NCBI RefSeq assembly: GCF_018402175.1 | Contig: NZ_JAGYJK010000018.1 | Span: 310,001-374,000 of the forward strand | From: Yoonia sp. | GTDB taxonomy: Bacteria > Pseudomonadota > Alphaproteobacteria > Rhodobacterales > Rhodobacteraceae | DNA: 64,000 nucleotides | Reading direction: 5' to 3' | In this document: piece after piece, positions 1-9,080 of the stretch | Position numbering within the stretch: the stretch's first letter is position 1 | Layout of the letters: each line of letters starts with the position of its first letter | Program-made: the position numbers and the translations under genes | The notes under the pieces: model-generated | Database searches by the model: none | The model's input: only the letters and a program-made list of their open reading frames with translations | Told to the model about the DNA's origin: nothing

Positions 1-2823
1 CACGTCATTAAGAGTCATAGCAAGTGAATTAAGACTTTGAGCTACATCAATAGAAGATTTTTCAAACCTATTTTCCTTAATTCTTAGATCTTCACGATAA
101 ATTTTTATGGCGTCATCATAGCGTCCTGTCCAGCTATATAAATGACCAAGATTGTTGAGCACTTTAGCAGACCGTGGATGCTCTGGACCAAGTATCTTAT
201 TCATTGTTCCTAACGATGTCATTAATAACGGTTCAGCTTCAACATAGTCTTTTTCGATATCCATCATGAAAATTGCTAGTTGTGACAGTGCACCAGCAGT
301 GGATGGGCTATCTTTACCTAATTCAGAGGAATAAATATCCACCGCTCTTTGTATTAACTTTCTTGCCTCAGTATTATCACCGTTCGAAGTATTCCACAAA
401 AAGCTTCCTAGAGCTAACAAATCATTCGCAGTATTTAGGTGATCTCTGCCGTAAATGGTCTCACGAATTAATAAAGCTTCGCGTAACAGTACTCCACTTT
501 CGTTTTGATCGAGGGACGCAACATCTGCCATCCCACTTTTTTCGTTTGCCACCTCGTCGGTAATTGGACCATATATTTCAACGGTCCGATTGATGGTATC
601 TCGATATATTTCAATAGCTTCACTAAATTTTTCTTTAATAGATAGTAATTCTGCAAGCTTACCTCTAGCTCGGACGTAATTTTTGCTTTGCTCATTTGAA
701 TGAAATAATCGATTTGCGACAGCAACACGGAGGATTTTTTCTGCGAATTTTTTATATCTACCTGCATAGATTAAGAAATCAGAAAGCTCTTCAGCTATAT
801 CGCCTGTAGCTTCTTCATGTTTATTGAGTTGCCATTTTTTCCACGCTGTTTCATATTGTGTTTCGATATCGGTTTTGATGTTTGCTTCAAGCTTAATCCA
901 GTATGATAGAAGTTCTTGCTCACTTCGATGCCTTAAGATTGCAACTAGCATTTTCTGTTTTGTAAGAGTAGCTTGCAGTTTTTTCCATTCTTGGGCCTGT
1001 TGCCATTGGTATGGAATTTCTTCTGCCGCTCGTTCGTCAGATACGAGGCCTTGGCCGTCTTGGAATGCGTATTTCTCAAACCACCTCACAAGTTTTTTGT
1101 GCGCCACCCGTCTGAGATTTAAGGCTTCCTCGCTCTGCCCCTCATTTCCGACTTTATTGTTACCAGCCATGTATCGGTCGGAAACGGCAATACGCATATA
1201 GTCATGCGCAAATATCAAGCGCCCTGAAGCATCGATTAGTGTCGGACCTAACGCATTGCGTATATAAGCCCAATGCATTGGCTTGAGATCTGAGTAACCT
1301 AGGATCTCCTCCTCTCGCAGTCCTGATCGTGCTGCCCAAAGTGCTGTCATTATCTCGCGCAACGTATTGGCGCCGTAGTCTCGCTCAATGCGCTCAAGAA
1401 CTCGTTCAAATAAATCATCTACGGTTAAGCTGGTTAGATAATGATCTAAGCGATTGCTCAGTTGTTCATGTTCCCCAAATAGCCTTAACTCTTCTGCCAG
1501 TGTGAGAAGAAAAAGTGGGTTGACCGAAAGCTTATGCGCCATAACATGCTTAACTAATTTGTCAGGGAGGGTCTTGTTGAACAATGCCAAGTATGATGTG
1601 AAAACCAACTCAGCAGTTTTTGCATCCAAGGGCATTACGCTCACTTTAGACCAAGTAGCCCGTTCCTGCAGGACATCATTGACCTCTCCGGGAAGTGTTG
1701 AGACCACAAGATGGATATGCTTGGGCAGCATTCGTGGAAACCATCTCAGATCACGTCGATCAGTAAGGCCATTGAGCGCATCAATCACAAATAAAAATTT
1801 CTTGCCCCGCAACTCACACCAAGAGCTTGCGTTTGCGAGCCAAATTGGCAGTGAATCTAATAGCTCATCAGGATCAGAAGCGAGATCTTCAGTGCTTTCG
1901 GTCTTACGCTTGATACATTCAATCAAACGCCTTACCAAAAATACCGGATCTGTGGCATCTGCCGTTGCGCCAAGATAATGCGCATGTACTGCAATATTTT
2001 TGTTACTGTCACGAACCGACTGTAACCAGTTTGCCAGAAGCGCGCTTTTCCCTCCGCCAGAGGGTCCATCAACTAGGATCCACTGGTTACCCTCGGAGAG
2101 CGCTTTATCCAATGCAGTTAAATACTTGCCTCCACCAATGTACAGTCTCTGTCGTGGTAGCGCATATGCTTCATGCTGTACGTTTTCGCGTACAAAGGCA
2201 TCAGGAATATCTGAGGCCGGGAATTCACGATCCAAAATCTCCCAAAGATCTTTCTCTAGGAGCTCTGCTAAATGTTCAGGAGATTTGTAATCCTCATAGA
2301 CAGGAAAGCCACTTTGGCGAATGGTTTCCTTCAGAGCGGATTGGCGTGCCTCATCTTCCGGTGAGGATGCGACATAGTCACCTCCTTTGGATAATGAGTA
2401 CTCAAAACTTCGAAGGTAAAAGAGCGCTCTTCCTTCCATATGAGGATTGTTTAGTACTCCGTGCAAGATCTCCAACTCGGTGACACTTTTCCCACCTCGA
2501 TGTTCTTCTAGCCATGACTGGCTTTCCAAGACGTGTGAGGGATAAGCATCTGGCGGGGGAACCCACCCATAGCGCTCGCCTAGAAAGCCGATGAAATAGG
2601 GGCGTGCTCGATCTATTTCAGAAAGACAGATTGGTAATACTTCCCCGCGCTCTGCTTCTTCTTCCGTTATGCCCCAGCGTAAATCAACATCAACTAGATC
2701 AACAAAGCGCGACTGGAGCTTGGCCCGCAAAGTTGGAAAAACTTTCCGAACCAGCAAGTCGCGCTCTTCGCCGAAATCACGAAACGTAGAAGATAAAAAT
2801 ATCCGTACAACTCGACCTGACAT
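1..2823 (-). CDS. DUF4062-NACHT-TPR STAND ATPase, 3' end beyond window
   Basis: The frame from ATG at 2823 stays open for 941 codons to the window edge, so the C terminus is missing. Residues 1-95 match the DUF4062 domain found at the N terminus of TEP1/nephrocystin-3-like proteins (VRIFLSSTFRDFGEERD, DVDLRWGIT, FLGERYGW). A NACHT-type NTPase follows, with P-loop GPSGGGKS at 253-260 and Walker B FVIDALNG near 330. From about residue 650 onward there are TPR-like helices in about 42-residue units (for example VLNNLGHLYSWTGRYDDAIKIY). The architecture is that of STAND signalling ATPases; in bacteria many such proteins are, or are suspected to be, phage-sensing defence proteins, but no effector domain is obvious unless DUF4062 is it. 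Codon use is AT-richer than the core genes. An IS3 remnant begins within about 20 bp upstream of the start codon, so the native promoter may be lost. Confidence 0.85.
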   Translation of the reverse strand, partial: MSGRVVRIFLSSTFRDFGEERDLLVRKVFPTLRAKLQSRFVDLVDVDLRWGITEEEAERGEVLPICLSEIDRARPYFIGFLGERYGWVPPPDAYPSHVLESQSWLEEHRGGKSVTELEILHGVLNNPHMEGRALFYLRSFEYSLSKGGDYVASSPEDEARQSALKETIRQSGFPVYEDYKSPEHLAELLEKDLWEILDREFPASDIPDAFVRENVQHEAYALPRQRLYIGGGKYLTALDKALSEGNQWILVDGPSGGGKSALLANWLQSVRDSNKNIAVHAHYLGATADATDPVFLVRRLIECIKRKTESTEDLASDPDELLDSLPIWLANASSWCELRGKKFLFVIDALNGLTDRRDLRWFPRMLPKHIHLVVSTLPGEVNDVLQERATWSKVSVMPLDAKTAELVFTSYLALFNKTLPDKLVKHVMAHKLSVNPLFLLTLAEELRLFGEHEQLSNRLDHYLTSLTVDDLFERVLERIERDYGANTLREIMTALWAARSGLREEEILGYSDLKPMHWAYIRNALGPTLIDASGRLIFAHDYMRIAVSDRYMAGNNKVGNEGQSEEALNLRRVAHKKLVRWFEKYAFQDGQGLVSDERAAEEIPYQWQQAQEWKKLQATLTKQKMLVAILRHRSEQELLSYWIKLEANIKTDIETQYETAWKKWQLNKHEEATGDIAEELSDFLIYAGRYKKFAEKILRVAVANRLFHSNEQSKNYVRARGKLAELLSIKEKFSEAIEIYRDTINRTVEIYGPITDEVANEKSGMADVASLDQNESGVLLREALLIRETIYGRDHLNTANDLLALGSFLWNTSNGDNTEARKLIQRAVDIYSSELGKDSPSTAGALSQLAIFMMDIEKDYVEAEPLLMTSLGTMNKILGPEHPRSAKVLNNLGHLYSWTGRYDDAIKIYREDLRIKENRFEKSSIDVAQSLNSLAMTLNDV

Positions 2824-2829
2824 TAAATA

Positions 2830-3240
2830 ATACTCCCGGAGAGTGCCCCTATCGGGTGGTCCAGTTTGATTGTTATTGCATTGCGGGTCTCTGGTCCATC
2901 GGAACGACGCTTGCGGGTGCAGGCGGACGATAGCCCAGTGAGCTGTGCGGTCTGACGGTGTTGTTGTGCCAGCAGAACGCCTATCCGACGATATCCAAAC
3001 CGACGCCGCATGCCAGCGATCTCCTTCATCTCCTTGCGGATCTCTGCGCAGTCTGACGGGCGTTCACGCCGGACTGTTTTGGGATCAACACCAACTAGAC
3101 TGCAGGCCCGGCGCTGTGAGATGTCGTGATACAGCATCACTCAGTGCGCCGCGTCTCGCCGCTTCTTCAATGTCGTCAGCTCGTTCTCAGTAGGTCTTTC
3201 AACACTACATTATCCAGCATCGTATCTGCCAATACTCCTT
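2830..3240 (-). mobile_element. IS3-family insertion sequence remnant
   Basis: On the minus strand, 3140 to about 2970 encodes the start of an IS3 ORFB transposase (MLYHDISQRRACSLVGVDPK, then EIAGMRRRFGYRRIGVLL). Just upstream, around 3220-3190, another frame gives the typical end of ORFA (ADTMLDNVVLKDLL). The catalytic DDE region is absent and the frames are broken, so it is inactive. The piece lies between the STAND ATPase start and unassigned DNA. Confidence 0.75.
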
Positions 3241-3783
3241 TGAGCTTGTTCGGAGCGGCAACCAACAACCCAATCGTAACACCATGACCGAGCTATCATG
3301 CATCGACGGCCACGTGATCTATCTTTACTGTCAAAGTTAACGGGCAGCATCTCAGTAATATGCCTATCTGATCAAGCTAACGCTCGAAGCCGTGTGTATC
3401 AGTGCTTGTTGAAATGTATTTCAATTACAACGAGCCATACGCACTACTATGGACTGTGCATGATCAAGGTTAATAAGAATATAGGCGACATGGTACCTCT
3501 CAATTCCAGAAAGTACTTAACAGCTCCCAGCGCCAACTTACTGGCAGAGACCAAGTACATATAATGCCTACACCCCCCCAATGGCCCATGCAGGGGTACG
3601 CAGCTACAAACAATGGGTGTCCAACACCAAACGCTGCGCTCAAGACAACCATCTCATTGTTTTGCCTCGCTTTTCTACTAAAAATATGCTTGTCATTGTT
3701 ACTGTGCTGGGTGTGGTTTTACTAAATGTCGAAGAACATGCGGGTCGAGGCCTGTGTAGGCAGCTGGTGAACTCAACCAGATA
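3241..3783. other. Stretch without a supported gene
   Basis: Short open frames exist on both strands, but none shows a ribosome binding site, a recognisable domain or consistent codon use. The base composition is lower in GC than the core genome. It looks like decayed mobile DNA lying between an IS3 remnant and an IS481 remnant. Confidence 0.5.
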
Positions 3784-3890
3784 GGAATGCGTCATATGCG
3801 GGATCGTTGGTTGAGAAGCACAGAGATAGTCGTCCAGCGGCAACAATGTATTCCGTCTGAATGCAACGATGGTCGTACCATCGAACCGTG
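3784..3890 (-). mobile_element. IS481-type transposase N-terminal fragment
   Basis: The minus strand reads FDGTTIVAFRRNTLLPLDDY then LCASQPTIPHMTHS. This matches the N-terminal helix-turn-helix region of IS481-like transposases (consensus of the type IVAFRRHTLLPLDDCLYALQPTIPHLTRS). It decays immediately afterwards. Fragments of the opposite end of the same family occur at 28664-28764 and 29420-29803. Confidence 0.6.
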
Positions 3891-4134
3891 GTATCTGGCC
3901 TGCTGCCCTGAGAGGGTACCACTTCAGTATCGGTGACAATTTCTAAAAGCTGATTTCTGGCAAGAGCTGTATATTACTATCCGAGGTACCCCCCTTGGCC
4001 CCTGCCCCGGCACCCTTAAACTCGCACACGCCTTGGTAACTATCGCACATAAAAAAAAAGCGTCTGATTGTCTACTATGTGTCTACAAGCACAAATTTCT
4101 TGGAGATCAGACAATGGCTAAGTGCTTGATTTAA
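3891..4134. other. Unassigned DNA left of the attachment repeat
   Basis: No coding sequence is supported. The stretch holds a C-rich tract near 3985-4015 and an A run near 4050, and ends at the tRNA-derived repeat. I see no terminator or promoter I would defend. Confidence 0.4.
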
Positions 4135-4182
4135 ATGGTGCCCCCACACGGACTCGAACCGCGGACCTACTGATTACAAATC
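4135..4182. repeat. Attachment-site copy: 3' part of tRNA-Thr (left island end)
   Basis: These 48 bp are identical to 30197-30244, which is the 3' end of the tRNA-Thr gene through the anticodon loop plus one flanking base. Here the sequence diverges right after the anticodon loop (tctcaagg instead of tcagttgc), so no tRNA can form. This is the usual outcome of tyrosine-integrase insertion into a tRNA 3' end. The integrase gene starts 142 bp to the right. Confidence 0.93.
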
Positions 4183-4298
4183 TCAAGGTGTCTATTTTCG
4201 TATGGTGTCGGCTACCCTCGTGAGAGACCATTAAGCTCAATAAAATAAATGTTTTTTGGGGTTTCTCCTTCGTGGTTTGTCGTGTAGCTTCTTCTTTG

Positions 4299-4317
4299 GT
4301 GAAAGCTATGTGAAAGC
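4299..4317 (+). repeat. GTGAAAGC tandem pair beside integrase (left copy)
   Basis: GTGAAAGCTATGTGAAAGC holds two GTGAAAGC units 11 bp apart, about one helical turn. It lies 7 bp before the integrase start codon. The identical 19-mer recurs at 30112-30130, just inside the other island end. The arrangement suggests an arm-type integrase/excisionase site or an operator for int; that role is inferred. Confidence 0.55.
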
Positions 4318-4323
4318 CAGATC

Positions 4324-5514
4324 ATGCAAAAGGCAAAGCTAACCAAGCGGCTTGTGGACAACCTTGAAGCAGGGGCGACCCCCATTATTGTGAGAGATGC
4401 TGAGTTAGCGGGGTTCTCCATCCGGGTGTACCCGAATGGCCGACGGGCCTTCTTTTTTCGCTACCGTGTTGGTGGCGGACGCGGTGCACAAATCCGTGAA
4501 CCTCGGATTGGAGACTTCGGGCCCTTGACTGTTGATCAGGCTCGCTCGATCGCAAAAGACTGGGCTGCAGAGGTGCGGCGCGGTGGCGACCCGGTCGCTG
4601 CGCGAAACATAGATCGTGACACTCCGACAATGGCAGAGCTTTTTGATCGATATCTGCGCGATCACGCTTCTAAGCGGAAGAAACCGTCCAGTTTATACAA
4701 CGACAATCGAATGATTGAGGTCAAATTAAAACCTGTTTTTGGGCACATGCGACTGAAAGATGTCACCCGCCAGGACATACGCCGCTATCATGCGGGACTA
4801 GAAGACAGGCCCTACGAGGCCAATCGCCGGCTTGCACTCCTGTCAAAAGTTTTCTCTTTCGCGGCTGACGAGCTTGAGTGGATAGCGCGCGGCGACCACC
4901 CCGTCACAGGCATCAAAAAATTTAAGGAAGTGCCTCGCCGTCGTTACCTTTCACAGCAAGAAATCGCACGATTGGGTCAAGCACTTGCAAAGGGCGAAGC
5001 TGGCGAGCTCGGCCGCTCGATCACTGCGCATGCTGTGGCGATGCTGCGGCTACTAACCCTGACCGGCGCACGACACAGCGAAATCCTTAAGCTGCGCTGG
5101 AGTGAAGTAGATTTGGAACGTGGCTGTCTGGAGCTTGACGATAGCAAGACTGGTAGGAAAACGATCCAACTCCCGCCAGCCGCTCGCAAGATTCTTTCGG
5201 AACTACCGCGCCTTTATGACAATCCGTATGTCATCGTGGGAGCAAGACCCGGTAAACACTTGGTCAATATCAAGGACAGCTGGGCTGCCATACGGCAAGA
5301 GGCAGGTTTAGAGAATGTACGCATTCACGATCTACGACACACTTTCGCAAGCCTCGGCGCACGCTCGGGGATGAGCCTTCCGGTTATCGGGGCACTGCTG
5401 GGCCACAGATCATCCCAGACAACCCAACGATACGCTCATTTGAGCGATGATCCACTGAAGGTGGCAGCAGACACGATTGGTGTCGACATCGCAGCCTCGC
5501 TGGGGGTCGCTTGA
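4324..5514 (+). CDS. int: P4-type tyrosine recombinase (island integrase)
   Basis: A 396-residue phage-type site-specific recombinase that would integrate and excise the island at tRNA-Thr. The N-terminal DUF4102-like arm-binding domain (residues 1-90, LVDNLEAGATPIIVRDAELA) is followed by the SAM-like core-binding domain (about 105-190) and the catalytic domain. Visible catalytic residues are Arg in TGARHSEIL, Lys in DSKTGRKTIQL, the HxxR box IHDLRHTFAS, His in LLGHRSSQTTQ and the nucleophile Tyr in RYAHLS. Length and domain order are complete, so it is probably functional. It sits directly inside the left attachment repeat, and the next gene starts one base after its stop codon. Confidence 0.95.
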   Translation: MQKAKLTKRLVDNLEAGATPIIVRDAELAGFSIRVYPNGRRAFFFRYRVGGGRGAQIREPRIGDFGPLTVDQARSIAKDWAAEVRRGGDPVAARNIDRDTPTMAELFDRYLRDHASKRKKPSSLYNDNRMIEVKLKPVFGHMRLKDVTRQDIRRYHAGLEDRPYEANRRLALLSKVFSFAADELEWIARGDHPVTGIKKFKEVPRRRYLSQQEIARLGQALAKGEAGELGRSITAHAVAMLRLLTLTGARHSEILKLRWSEVDLERGCLELDDSKTGRKTIQLPPAARKILSELPRLYDNPYVIVGARPGKHLVNIKDSWAAIRQEAGLENVRIHDLRHTFASLGARSGMSLPVIGALLGHRSSQTTQRYAHLSDDPLKVAADTIGVDIAASLGVA

Positions 5515-5515
5515 G

Positions 5516-6208
5516 ATGGCGAAAGGCATCAAGGGTGCAGCAAACTCAGGCACCTTACATCTGCCCTATGGCAACGCTGAAGAAATGCCGTGGGAAGAAA
5601 TAGAGAAGCAAGTTCGCGTCAAGTTTGACCGACATGCAAGACAAGAAATCTTTGGATGCTGGGTTAGGTATCATGCGCACCTGTCAGTTGAAGGCGCTCG
5701 CGTCCCGTTAGTAGAAATCGAAGAACTCAGGCGTACAATCGTTGATGCAGCCCAATGCCTGCTCGACGTGACAGCACGATTTCGAAACCTCAATGGACAA
5801 TCGCCGTCTGATCGAGAAGAGGATGTTTTCTTGGCCCTCACGCCTTCATCATTGCCTGACGGCTTCGAATTGACCGATCTGCTACACCGGATCGCGCCAC
5901 TATGTGAGAAGTTGGTTGACCGGCTGCAGGTAGCGGTGGTTGAGGATTCGACGTCAGGCGCCCTACCAGAGACGGTCGGGCTCGCCCATTTCGTCGCCGC
6001 GGTTCAGAGGGGTGCCAGCAAAAAGCCTGCAAGGTCGAAGGGTATAAATGGCACCGCTCAAGCAGTCGAGCTGGAGCGCTGGGGTATTCCTGTTGGAATT
6101 AAATCAACAAAGATGGCCAAATTTTGTCAGATAGTGTTGGAGCGACCTGTGACCTCGGGCCAAGTACAAAGCGCAGTAAAGTTGGCGAGGCGGCTGGACA
6201 TCCATTGA
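5516..6208 (+). CDS. Island protein of unknown function
   Basis: A 230-residue protein that I do not recognise. The ATG at 5516 lies one base after the integrase stop (TGA-G-ATG), so translation is probably coupled; an upstream in-frame ATG at 5477 inside int is less likely. It is soluble, with no signal peptide or membrane segment, and acidic stretches mixed with helical heptads (VEIEELRRTIVDAAQCLLDV). The C-terminal third, after an SKKPARSKG linker, is basic. Genes at this place between int and alpA in integrative elements are often of unknown function. It is followed by a good terminator. Confidence 0.75.
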   Translation: MAKGIKGAANSGTLHLPYGNAEEMPWEEIEKQVRVKFDRHARQEIFGCWVRYHAHLSVEGARVPLVEIEELRRTIVDAAQCLLDVTARFRNLNGQSPSDREEDVFLALTPSSLPDGFELTDLLHRIAPLCEKLVDRLQVAVVEDSTSGALPETVGLAHFVAAVQRGASKKPARSKGINGTAQAVELERWGIPVGIKSTKMAKFCQIVLERPVTSGQVQSAVKLARRLDIH

Positions 6209-6209
6209 T

Positions 6210-6253
6210 GGGGTCAAAAAATACTGGAGAAAAGATTTAACGACCCCTTTTTT
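6210..6253 (+). terminator. Rho-independent terminator after int operon
   Basis: GGGGTC (6210-6215) pairs with GACCCC (6242-6247) across an A-rich loop, followed by six T. It lies 1 bp after the stop codon at 6208 and separates the int unit from the alpA/primase unit. Confidence 0.65.
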
Positions 6254-6327
6254 CATGTGCCACAAGCTATGCCAAGCAACACCCAGAGATGTCAGGCAAC
6301 CTGCCGACACAAATCTGGGGAATTGAG

Positions 6328-6600
6328 ATGGAAGCAAACTCGTCAATGCCTGAGCGAACACCGGCGTCAGGCGAATCCCATAAACGTCAAATATCCAAAA
6401 ATCCGAACCAACTCTTGAGCCGCAACGAGATTCATGAAGAGTTCGGCATATCACGCCGATGGCTTGAACTCGCTGCATTGAGTGGAGAAGGCCCACCATA
6501 TGTTCGGATTTCTGCCCGCATGGTTCGTTACCAACGCAGCGTTCTCGAAGCATGGCTTGCAGACAGAACTAGGCTAAGCACTTCAGACAAAGGAAATTAA
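6328..6600 (+). CDS. AlpA/excisionase-type helix-turn-helix protein
   Basis: About 90 residues. The core LLSRNEIHEEFGISRRWLEL then GPPYVRISARMVRYQRSVLEAWLADR is the winged HTH of the MerR/AlpA/Xis superfamily: pick a binding helix, then the loop and YxRSxLEAWL strand. In P4-like islands and Gram-negative phage satellites, AlpA-type proteins activate or excise the element. I place the start at 6328 because GGGGA at 6317-6321 sits at a suitable distance; an in-frame ATG at 6289 lacks one. It lies between the int unit and the primase. Confidence 0.8.
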   Translation: MEANSSMPERTPASGESHKRQISKNPNQLLSRNEIHEEFGISRRWLELAALSGEGPPYVRISARMVRYQRSVLEAWLADRTRLSTSDKGN

Positions 6601-6699
6601 TAAGAAACCGCGCACCCTGAGGGCACGCGGCATCCGGATCAGTCTTAAGCAAACCGACGATACCACGCCTCAGGCTACGCCTCAATCATGGAGGCTCGC

Positions 6700-6924
6700 A
6701 TGAGCAAGAAAAATCAGCCCGGCAAGCGGCACCGCCTAGCATGTTGTGCCATGCTGATCCGGCATTCTTTTGAAATAGAGACATGGCGCCATTTCCTTAC
6801 TGACGAGCAGGTCTTGTACCCGCTCATTAAGCTTCGGTGCCTCGGTGCAGGCTTCAGCAAGAGCAAAACCTTTGGCCTTCGGAAAAGTCCCGTCTCTTTA
6901 GAGCAAGAGGGGCTGCGCAAATGA
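6700..6924 (+). CDS. Small basic protein coupled to primase
   Basis: A 74-residue unrecognised protein rich in Lys and Arg. The ATG at 6700 is preceded by GGAGG (6690-6694); a second ATG at 6688 overlaps that Shine-Dalgarno sequence and is less likely. The stop codon overlaps the primase start (ATGA at 6921-6924), so it probably serves at least as a translational leader for the primase. It has no membrane segment. Two Cys in a CC pair near residue 14 are the only notable residues. Confidence 0.55.
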   Translation: MSKKNQPGKRHRLACCAMLIRHSFEIETWRHFLTDEQVLYPLIKLRCLGAGFSKSKTFGLRKSPVSLEQEGLRK

Positions 6925-9080
6925 AAGCTAATCTGACGGCCGCAGCCCCTGATAGACGCGAGGCTGAGAAATTCTTGGCCACGCTCGACCCGTCAGCGCA
7001 GCAATTCACCTTCCAGACGTTCGATGACAATCATGACCGAAGGGACAAGTCGTTAGCGAAGGTCTTCAACGGCACGCTTGACCAGTATTTCGATACTCTA
7101 GCGGCATATTCTGCGCGCGGCGCAGGCATATTTGTTACGATTAACGAGACAGACTTGCGGGGGCGCGAAAAGCACAACGTTACGCGCATCCGCGCGGTGT
7201 TTGTTGACACGGACGGTGCGCCTCAAGAGCCGATAGATGCAGCCATCCCTCACATCGTCGTGGAGAGCAGCCCCGGCAAATACCATGATTACTGGTTGGT
7301 GAAAGACTGTCCGATTGAGGCTTTCACGCCGTATCAGATCAAATTGAGCGAGATTTATGGAACTGATGATGGCGTAAAAGATTTGCCTCGAGTGCTACGC
7401 CTCCCCGGCTTTGTTCACCAGAAAATCGACAGCAAAAAGGGCCTCATCGGCACGCCGTTCATGGTCAAAGTGATTGATTGTTCAACTGCCATCTTTGGGG
7501 GCGACCCATGGCTCGGACGCGCGAAGATTATTGATGCAGCCTACGCGGCCAAAGTGCCCTCTAAGCCTCTCTCTGAGCAAGCTACAGCGGCCATTCAGCC
7601 GCCTTCAGGCGCTGGCATCAAGATCGACACAGGTGGCGGCTATCACGCGGCCACAGAGACAACGCCCGATGAAGCTGCGGAGATCGTCTCTTGGATCGAT
7701 GCTGATGACTATCACACATGGATTAAGGTCTTAGGCGGCTTGCACGAACTGGGCGACCACATGCTCAACGTGGCTGAGGAATGGTCAGCCCGATCGGCTA
7801 AGTATCGGGTTGGTGAGGTGCTAGCAAAGTGGCGCACCTTCAAACCAACCAACGGAAACGTGTGGAATGGCGTGTGCAAGTTGGCCGAAGCACATGGGGC
7901 AAATCTCTCAGAAATCGCGACTAAGTATAAGGGCGGAGTAGAGGCAGCACCGGTTGGCACCACCGGCATGCCAACCACCCCGCACGCAAAAACCGTTGAG
8001 AATGCTGTCAACGCGCAGATCGACAACTTCAAATCTGGCATCTTCCGCGCTTGCGATCTGAACGGCCAGCCCGTGCCCGAGCGCGTTTGGCATGTGCATG
8101 ATCTGATCCCGGCCAATACCGTGACGCTGCTCAGCGGCGATGGCGGCACTGGCAAGAGCCTCTGCGCACTGCAACTGGCCGCCAGCACTGCCTTGCAGCG
8201 CCCGTGGCTGGGCCTTGCAGTGCGGCATGGCAAGGCTGTCTATTTGTCTGCTGAGGATGACAAGGCCGAACTGCATCGTCGCCTTACCGACATCACACGG
8301 GCCGAAAACGCCACCCTCGCTGATCTGGGCGATCTGACGCTTGGCAGCCTTGCAGGCGAGGATGCGCTGCTTGCCACCGTTGCAAAAGGCGGCACGCTGC
8401 AAGCGACGCCGTTGCTCGAGGCAGTTAAACAACTGTTGGAGCATGACTGCCCCGACTTATTGGTGCTCGACACCTTGGCCGACTACTTCCCGGGCAACGA
8501 AAACGACCGGGCGCAGGCGCGGCAATTCATTGGGATGCTGCGCGGCCTAGCCATCAACCACCGCTGCGCCGTGGTCATGCTGGCGCATCCATCCGTGGCG
8601 GGTATGGCCTCTGGCACAGGCACCAGCGGCTCAACTGGCTGGAACAATTCCGTTCGCAGCCGCCTATACCTCAGCCGGGTTGTGCAAGACGGATATGAGC
8701 AAAACCCAGACGCGCGCGTGCTGCGCACGATGAAGTCAAACTACAGCGGCATAGGGGGCGAGATCGCCCTGACTTGGCAAAACGGTGTTTTCGTCGCCGA
8801 TGCACCAGTGACAGGCTTGGATCGCATGGCGGCCAGCGCCAAGGCGGAGAGGGTGTTTCTAGCATTGCTGCGAATGTTCGCGGAGCAAGGCCGCACCGTC
8901 AATCATGCGGGCGGTTCGACCTACGCTCCCAAAATTTTTGCCGAGCATCCCAAGTCTGAGGGCATGACCAAGCGGGCACTCAAGGCCGCCATGGATGCTC
9001 TCTTGATGACAGGCAAAATACGGATCGCTCAGAGCGGGCCACCAAGCAAGCGCCGCGCGCATCTGGAGCTGGCAGAATGA
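6921..9080 (+). CDS. Primase-helicase (RepB-type primase, PriCT, RecA-like ATPase)
   Basis: A 719-residue replication protein of a mobile element. The N-terminal part resembles RepB-family primases (AVFVDTDGA acidic motif, VVESSPGKYHDYWLV, LPRVLRLPGFVHQK). A PriCT_2-like helical region follows (AAEIVSWIDADDYHTWIKVL, about 255-330). The C-terminal RecA-like helicase has Walker A GDGGTGKS at 406-413 and Walker B DLLVLDTLADYF near 510, as in RepA/DnaB-like ATPases. Such fusions replicate integrative elements and phage satellites autonomously after excision. The start is fixed by the ATGA overlap with the preceding small gene. An iteron-like array begins 4 bp after its stop, consistent with an origin. 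Confidence 0.88.
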   Translation: MKANLTAAAPDRREAEKFLATLDPSAQQFTFQTFDDNHDRRDKSLAKVFNGTLDQYFDTLAAYSARGAGIFVTINETDLRGREKHNVTRIRAVFVDTDGAPQEPIDAAIPHIVVESSPGKYHDYWLVKDCPIEAFTPYQIKLSEIYGTDDGVKDLPRVLRLPGFVHQKIDSKKGLIGTPFMVKVIDCSTAIFGGDPWLGRAKIIDAAYAAKVPSKPLSEQATAAIQPPSGAGIKIDTGGGYHAATETTPDEAAEIVSWIDADDYHTWIKVLGGLHELGDHMLNVAEEWSARSAKYRVGEVLAKWRTFKPTNGNVWNGVCKLAEAHGANLSEIATKYKGGVEAAPVGTTGMPTTPHAKTVENAVNAQIDNFKSGIFRACDLNGQPVPERVWHVHDLIPANTVTLLSGDGGTGKSLCALQLAASTALQRPWLGLAVRHGKAVYLSAEDDKAELHRRLTDITRAENATLADLGDLTLGSLAGEDALLATVAKGGTLQATPLLEAVKQLLEHDCPDLLVLDTLADYFPGNENDRAQARQFIGMLRGLAINHRCAVVMLAHPSVAGMASGTGTSGSTGWNNSVRSRLYLSRVVQDGYEQNPDARVLRTMKSNYSGIGGEIALTWQNGVFVADAPVTGLDRMAASAKAERVFLALLRMFAEQGRTVNHAGGSTYAPKIFAEHPKSEGMTKRALKAAMDALLMTGKIRIAQSGPPSKRRAHLELAE

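Noticed and set aside
3298..3784. Two short plus-strand frames left of the island
   Set aside because: No ribosome binding sites, atypical composition and no recognisable features; they lie in a region of IS scars.
4135..4182. Second tRNA-Thr gene
   Set aside because: Only the 3' part is present; the anticodon 5' stem, D arm and acceptor 5' strand are missing.
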